This document shows, piece after piece, positions 58,995 through 64,000 of a stretch of 64,000 nt of DNA. A program made the translations under genes and the position numbers. A model generated the notes under the pieces. It searched no databases. It saw only the letters and a program-made list of their open reading frames with translations, and was not told where the DNA came from. Numbering within the stretch: the stretch's first letter is position 1; each line of letters opens with the position of its first letter. Origin of the DNA: Myripristis murdjan (lineage: Eukaryota; Chordata; Actinopteri; Holocentriformes; Holocentridae); NCBI RefSeq assembly GCF_902150065.1, contig NC_043987.1:19564487-19628486 (forward strand), given 5' to 3'.

Positions 58995-60537
58995 ATGAGG
59001 ACAAGGGGGGTTCTGGCCCTGATCTGTATGCTGCATCTGTGTGGAGCTCAGAAATGGAAAGAAGAGACCTCACGTTGGGACACCAAAGGTCAGAACATCA
59101 TGTGATTATTTTACCAAAGCACTCTTTAAATGATTATCACAAACCTCATTTCTGGAAAGTATTTAATACAGATGCTTTTTTCTAGAATTCAGTATGGTAT
59201 TAATGGAGTATTGGGCTGCACACTCCTTCACCTTTCAGGCCTTGACTGAATATATCCGTCTCTAGCAGAACACTCCCATGCCAAGACTTGCTCCAACCTG
59301 ACCCAGGTACTGGACAACTGGAAATTTGCCATTATGACCCAGGTGAAAGACATGCTGGTCAATGACTATGCCTCTGTCCTTCCTGAATACAGCAGGTAGG
59401 TAACAGTCTCCTGACTGGACCAACTGTGCATAGAGGGTTAATGGGATGCTGGAAGCCACAGCAAGATGCAGGGCATTTTGAAATTGTGTAAGAACAGCCT
59501 GAAGAATAGTAACAGTCAATGACGTCAGTCCACATTTTGTTATTCCTCACAGTCCAACAAAATTAGGATTTACATAACTTGCTCAGTGCTGTATATGACT
59601 ACTGGCCTGTCAGAGTTATTAATGTGATGGATGATTTCAGGGGTCCATGCAAGGGAGTCTCTGCTTCGCAGTGACCTCACTATGGATAGCGTGCCAAAAG
59701 CAAACAGGAAATGTGTTTAGTCTTGTGTTTTGCTGAACTAAAATGTTTTTGGCTGAAATCAGAGTAAGTCATTGACCTTTTCCTTGGAGATTAGGCTGTG
59801 GACCATAGAGAAAACAGTGAACACGTGAAATAACATGTTTAATGTGAGCATTCCCTAATAATAGGTTTGGATGGAGTACAGACTTGATGTCATTTCTTGA
59901 ATTTGGCCCAAATGAAGAGTCAAATCTTTGGATTTAAAAAAAAAATCTTTCTTTTCTCTGTCTTTTTTTCTTTTTCTCTTTGGTTTTTCTTTTTCTTTTC
60001 TTGTTTGGTTTTCAGCTTCCGGTTTTCATGTCTGTTATCCTGATGTTTCCTGCAGATGATGGGTCTGTTTCTGCTTAATAACTTGTAGTGACTATGTTCA
60101 TGTTACCAGTTTGACTTGATTCCTCTCTTGCATGTTTTGCCTGATAAACCCCTGTGAGATTTTGTGTGTTTCTCCAGCTTTACAGTGCTGAAGTTCTTCA
60201 ACTAGGCATTCTGGCATTAAGACTCTCCATCCTAATGTGTTTGCATGTGTCCAGGATCCAGCCTCTGTCAGATGCTCTGGGAGATCTCTACAAGCAGTTC
60301 AACTCTTTGAAGGACGAGCTGGGGAAGCTCACCTCTAAGTTTGACAGGGTGGAGGCTTTTGTGGACGACCTTCAGGATGGCAGACTCGCTTTGCCTCAGC
60401 GGCCCATACAGAGGTTTCCCCCCCGGGTGGGTCTGAGGTCCCCACTGCAGGCACAGATGAGGGCTCCTGAGAGGGAAATCATCCGAGGGCCAGCACTGAT
60501 CAGAGCAAGGGGGAGGAGAGTGACCCGGAGACCTTGA
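58995..60537 (+). CDS. Small secreted coiled-coil protein with Arg-rich tail, family not recognised
   Basis: Coding exons 58995-59088, 59269-59395 and 60255-60537 total 504 nt, all junctions in phase, giving 167 aa. Residues 1-18 ([18 protein letters not shown]) are a clear signal peptide. There is one further Cys (Cys39) next to an N-glycosylation site, NLT at 41-43. A helical stretch from about 45 leads into an exact heptad pattern with hydrophobic a/d residues at 78, 82, 85, 89, 92, 96, 99, 103, 106, 110 and 113, so a parallel coiled coil is expected. The last 50 residues hold 13 Arg and several Pro, with RGRR at 159-162, a furin-type site. No membrane segment follows, so secretion is expected. 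I cannot name a family and infer no function; the Arg-rich tail could bind heparan sulfate. The TAGCAG acceptor of the middle exon could add one Ala. Confidence 0.75.
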
Positions 60538-60755
60538 CCTGGTGCCAACCGTCTCCTTTCTCGTCAGTCTTAGCTTGATATATAAATGTGGAGAAAGAAC
60601 TGATCTATTCATATATTTTTCAGCAGAAGATGACAAGGTTCTTTTATTTGACTGTGTGATGTGAGAATAGTTAAGAGCTACTGACAATGATGTAAGAATA
60701 TTGCATAGTGATGTATGGTGTAAATAGGTTATGCTCCTCAGCACTAGTTCATCCT

Positions 60756-60761
60756 AATAAA
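60756..60761 (+). terminator. Poly(A) signal of the secreted coiled-coil gene
   Basis: AATAAA 219 bp past the stop codon, followed within 25 bases by an A-rich tract (60,784-60,800). It gives a short 3' UTR. Confidence 0.6.
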
Positions 60762-60784
60762 ATGTTAGATTACTCTATACTTCA

Positions 60785-63095
60785 AAAAAAAAAAAAAAAA
60801 AGTATTTATATTTGTCTGTTTGTACAAAGCAAAAACCCTTCAACCACAAGGTGGCAGCATTTCCACATTTATCTAAACTATCATTTCAGTGTAGCACGGT
60901 TTGACTTATACAGACTGTTGTTGGCTGAAAATGTATTTCACCTTATTTCCACATAGATCTGTGGAATAATATGCTGCTTTTGAATGTTTTCATGCTTAAA
61001 GTTACAGTGTGTCATTTATATTTTCATTTCACTGGTAGTTTCAGGGTAAATGATTACACCATCCATTGTAAAACTTAAACAAATCCAAATATAACTGTTT
61101 ACATGTAAGCATGAAGGAAATACAAAGATATAAAGTATACCCTTTATTTGATTCTATTGTTTTACAATTTTATGTAATTCCTCTGTACAAAATGCAACAA
61201 ATGGCAAAAGTTTAATCAATTTCCTTTTCCCTGAACATCATGATTTCTAATTTTTAAGTCTCGTAAATCCCAGACAGTGCGAGCAAGAACCAAGCAGATC
61301 TGAAAAGGTACCTGGTATTTTTTTAGTACTTGTCTTCCATAGTCTGGCAACATAAAACAAAATAACGAGGAGGTGAACTGGCAGTTTTTTATAATACCTT
61401 AACCAGTGGCATAATGCTGCCCTCCAAGTCCTTTTGTTGACCTGTAATATTTGGAAAGTTTATTTGGTGATGAAGCTGATTATGAAACATTATTGAACAC
61501 TGAAATGTAACAAGGGATAAAGTTTGAGGGAATTGTAATTACACACTGATTGTTACTGTCTTACAAACTTAAGAAATGATGGTATAACTTCCATGTTTTC
61601 TGCACTAATACAAAGAGCACTCACCAGTCACAGACAAGTTTGGTGCCTTTGCTGAAACACACTGACACAGAACCTGCTTTCCAAGACGTCTGTAACTACA
61701 GATCCTGTGTGCTTTGAGTATCCACGGGATTAAATACCACTAGTCTTAGCCTGGAGGTGAACAGGAAAATAGGGATAAAAATAACTATGGTGGCCAAATC
61801 AGGAAAAAAAAAAAAAAAGATTCTTACAGTTCCTCTCCAAGTGCAGATAGTCTGGCTGCTGGATTATCAGTTATGTTGTTCATTTGCATTTACAAGCTTT
61901 GGATTCCTTATAGGATCTGGTTCTCATATCCAGCGGACATGTGTTTCCCAGTCTTCAGTGCTGAGTATGACCTCTGTAGCGTGACATCTGTGATTATAAA
62001 TAGAATTATTATTAATAAGCAGTATATGTTTCACTGTGTGTGGGATTAACCCTCTGTGTGGTCAAAGAGAGAAAGTGAGAAAATAGTGTGAGCATTTTTT
62101 TGGGAGTGTTTTTACTGATTATGTGCATTTTGATATGTGCTGTGTCCCATGTTCCATAGTAATATACAACTGAATCTCCACAAAGGGTTGGCAGCCAATC
62201 TACAATTGCTATCAAACTGTGCTTGGATGACAATCAAAACCACAGTCATCGGGGGAGCCATGACTATGACAGAACCTCAATCCATACTGACAGACTCCTG
62301 CAGTGTATCATGATCAGAAACTGTTTTAATACGACAGCAAAATGACAAATCTGTCTGTGAACTCTGGGAGTCTGCTCAGTTTGTGTGTGGCAACTGAAAT
62401 CTGAATTAATTAATGCAAAATAAACAGAAACTTCACCCTTAAAAAATGCAAATTAGGGAAAGGAGAGTGAGAGGAGAGGAGAGTCTGGTACTTGGGCTCA
62501 TAACACAGTGGACACTGACCTGTTTTAATTATGTCATTTTTGGGTTTCATAGACAATACCCCTCAACGTCAAGGTCATGGTTATTGTCTCCAATGAGAGA
62601 AAATAATTTAGGATGAGAGGAAACTGCTGCGTCTGCAAAATCCAGCAAGACACAGTTACATCCACATGTGCAACCTGACTGACAAAATCAGTCCTGCCTC
62701 TTTCAAAACACACAATTACAAGTATTCCCAGTCACAGTACACATATCTCATTATCTGCATACCTCAAATCCATGCACATACACCTGTACCACATTTCTAC
62801 CTCACACTCTGTAGAGATATTCTAACTCTACCTCCCTTCCTGTCATCCTGTAGTTGCCTATTAATGAGTTTGACTGATAAGGGAACAAAAGCATGTCTGT
62901 AGTGGTTATGTTTACCCAGAGGGACCCGATACCTCTTTCCACAGGGGAATTACTTCATGCTCCAAATACAACACATGGAAAGGGTCAGATAAAATGTTAT
63001 CAGCCTGTGGAAGAATGGCCTTCTCAACAGTGCAATGAAGGGTGAGAGGGGTGGGCATCCCCATGATCTTCCCTGCTTCCCTTCATCATAATCAT

Positions 63096-63146
<51 letters not shown>

Positions 63147-64000
63147 CACAATATGATCACCTTGTATAAGCCATTGGTTCCATCTGCATTTCTTCTCAAA
63201 AGTAACCAAACATGTTGAAGCCACATTTGATTAAATCTGGTATAAAAAAATTAATTTAAAAATTTTAAAAAAGCATGAGAGTTTATGTGTTTGATATGAA
63301 GGTTATGATTGTGCATTGTTTATCACAGTATCCCACAGAAATGTTCTTTAAAAATGTTGATGATTGGTGTGATATAAAAAGCAAGGATCACTGAGGCTGA
63401 GAAAGCAGAAGTGAATTTATTTCTTGAGGAGTTTTTTGTACCGGTGTGCATCACTGTGACATACATGTGACGTAAATGCATGATACAGTAAATGTAGTCA
63501 GGAAAATTGTCATCCCGTGTTTTACAGCTGTTTTACATGAATGGGTATGTTGGTTAATTATAAATAGGTGTGATACAGATAAAGCGCTCAGTCGTTAAAT
63601 CCAGGCTGTAACTTGGCCGTAGCTGCGTCAGCACAGACCTTCCTGTCATCCTGATTTGCATGAAGAAACTAATAATGAGAGAGGGTCTGCAGGTGTTTCC
63701 TGGGCACAAGCAGAGGAGGGGAGGAGGGCTTGTGATGGTTCACTGAGTGGGGATGCAAAGTTAACCAGAAACCTTTTTTTTTTTTTTTTTTTTTTTCTCT
63801 TGTGTGCTTTTACAGACAGCGCCATGTGTTACAGAACCACTGTGGAAAATTATGTGCCTGGAAATCAGATTTGGAGCTGCATAAATTCACTTATTAGGCC
63901 ATATGAAATGTGGAAAAAAATAGGGCTTCAATACAGTTTTACTAAGAGGAAAAGGAGCTATTTGTATCTGGCCAATAGGACAGTACACACTTTAGAAATA
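60785..64000. other. Gene-free right end
   Basis: No exon, RNA gene or clear transposon was recognised. Simple repeats: A run at 61,804-61,818, (TC)n with poly(T) at 63,095-63,146, and T run at 63,774-63,796. All open frames are short and without resemblance to known proteins. Confidence 0.5.

Overview
This is a 64 kb window of vertebrate nuclear DNA, almost certainly from a teleost fish. The evidence is intron-bearing genes with clear vertebrate orthologues and GT/AG splice sites, compact introns, dense (CA)n, (CT)n and tetranucleotide microsatellites, and fish-type non-autonomous DNA transposons (hAT-like, piggyBac-like with TTAA, Tc1-like) plus decayed LINE tails. No prokaryotic genes, CRISPR arrays, rRNA or tRNA genes, or recognisable endogenous viruses were seen.

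Layout: (1) 1-6.6 kb is gene-free and holds a ~685 bp fold-back element. (2) 8,650-18,029 (-) is map2k6, the p38 MAPK kinase, with 12 coding exons that join in phase to 336 aa. (3) 19,348-22,933 (-) is btbd17, 3 exons and 484 aa, secreted with BTB/BACK domains. (4) 28,194-31,652 (+) is gprc5c, an orphan class C GPCR, with an upstream 5' UTR exon ending at 27,248. (5) 35,954-39,450 (-) is ccdc137, 6 exons and 268 aa. (6) 42.75-45.2 kb (+) is pde6g, the photoreceptor phosphodiesterase inhibitory gamma subunit, 90 aa, with a candidate photoreceptor promoter. (7) 46,516-49,930 (-) is tspan10 (oculospanin, TspanC8 type), 340 aa. Its first intron carries a 1.6 kb piggyBac-like element filled with CA-rich minisatellite. 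(8) 50-58 kb is repeat-rich and contains an isolated CpG-rich block and one orphan exon-like segment. (9) 58,158-60,761 (+) is a small TATA-driven gene for a 167-aa secreted coiled-coil protein that I could not assign to a family. (10) 60.8-64 kb has no gene that I can see.

The genes are mostly independent in function. pde6g and tspan10 are both eye-associated and lie tail to tail, as in human. The window joins genes that in human lie on 17q24.3 (MAP2K6), 17q25.1 (BTBD17, GPRC5C) and 17q25.3 (CCDC137, PDE6G, TSPAN10). Human OXLD1, which sits between CCDC137 and PDE6G, was not found here.

Exon boundaries were read by eye from splice consensus, reading phase and remembered orthologue sequences. 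UTR ends and regulatory sites are less certain than coding exons.
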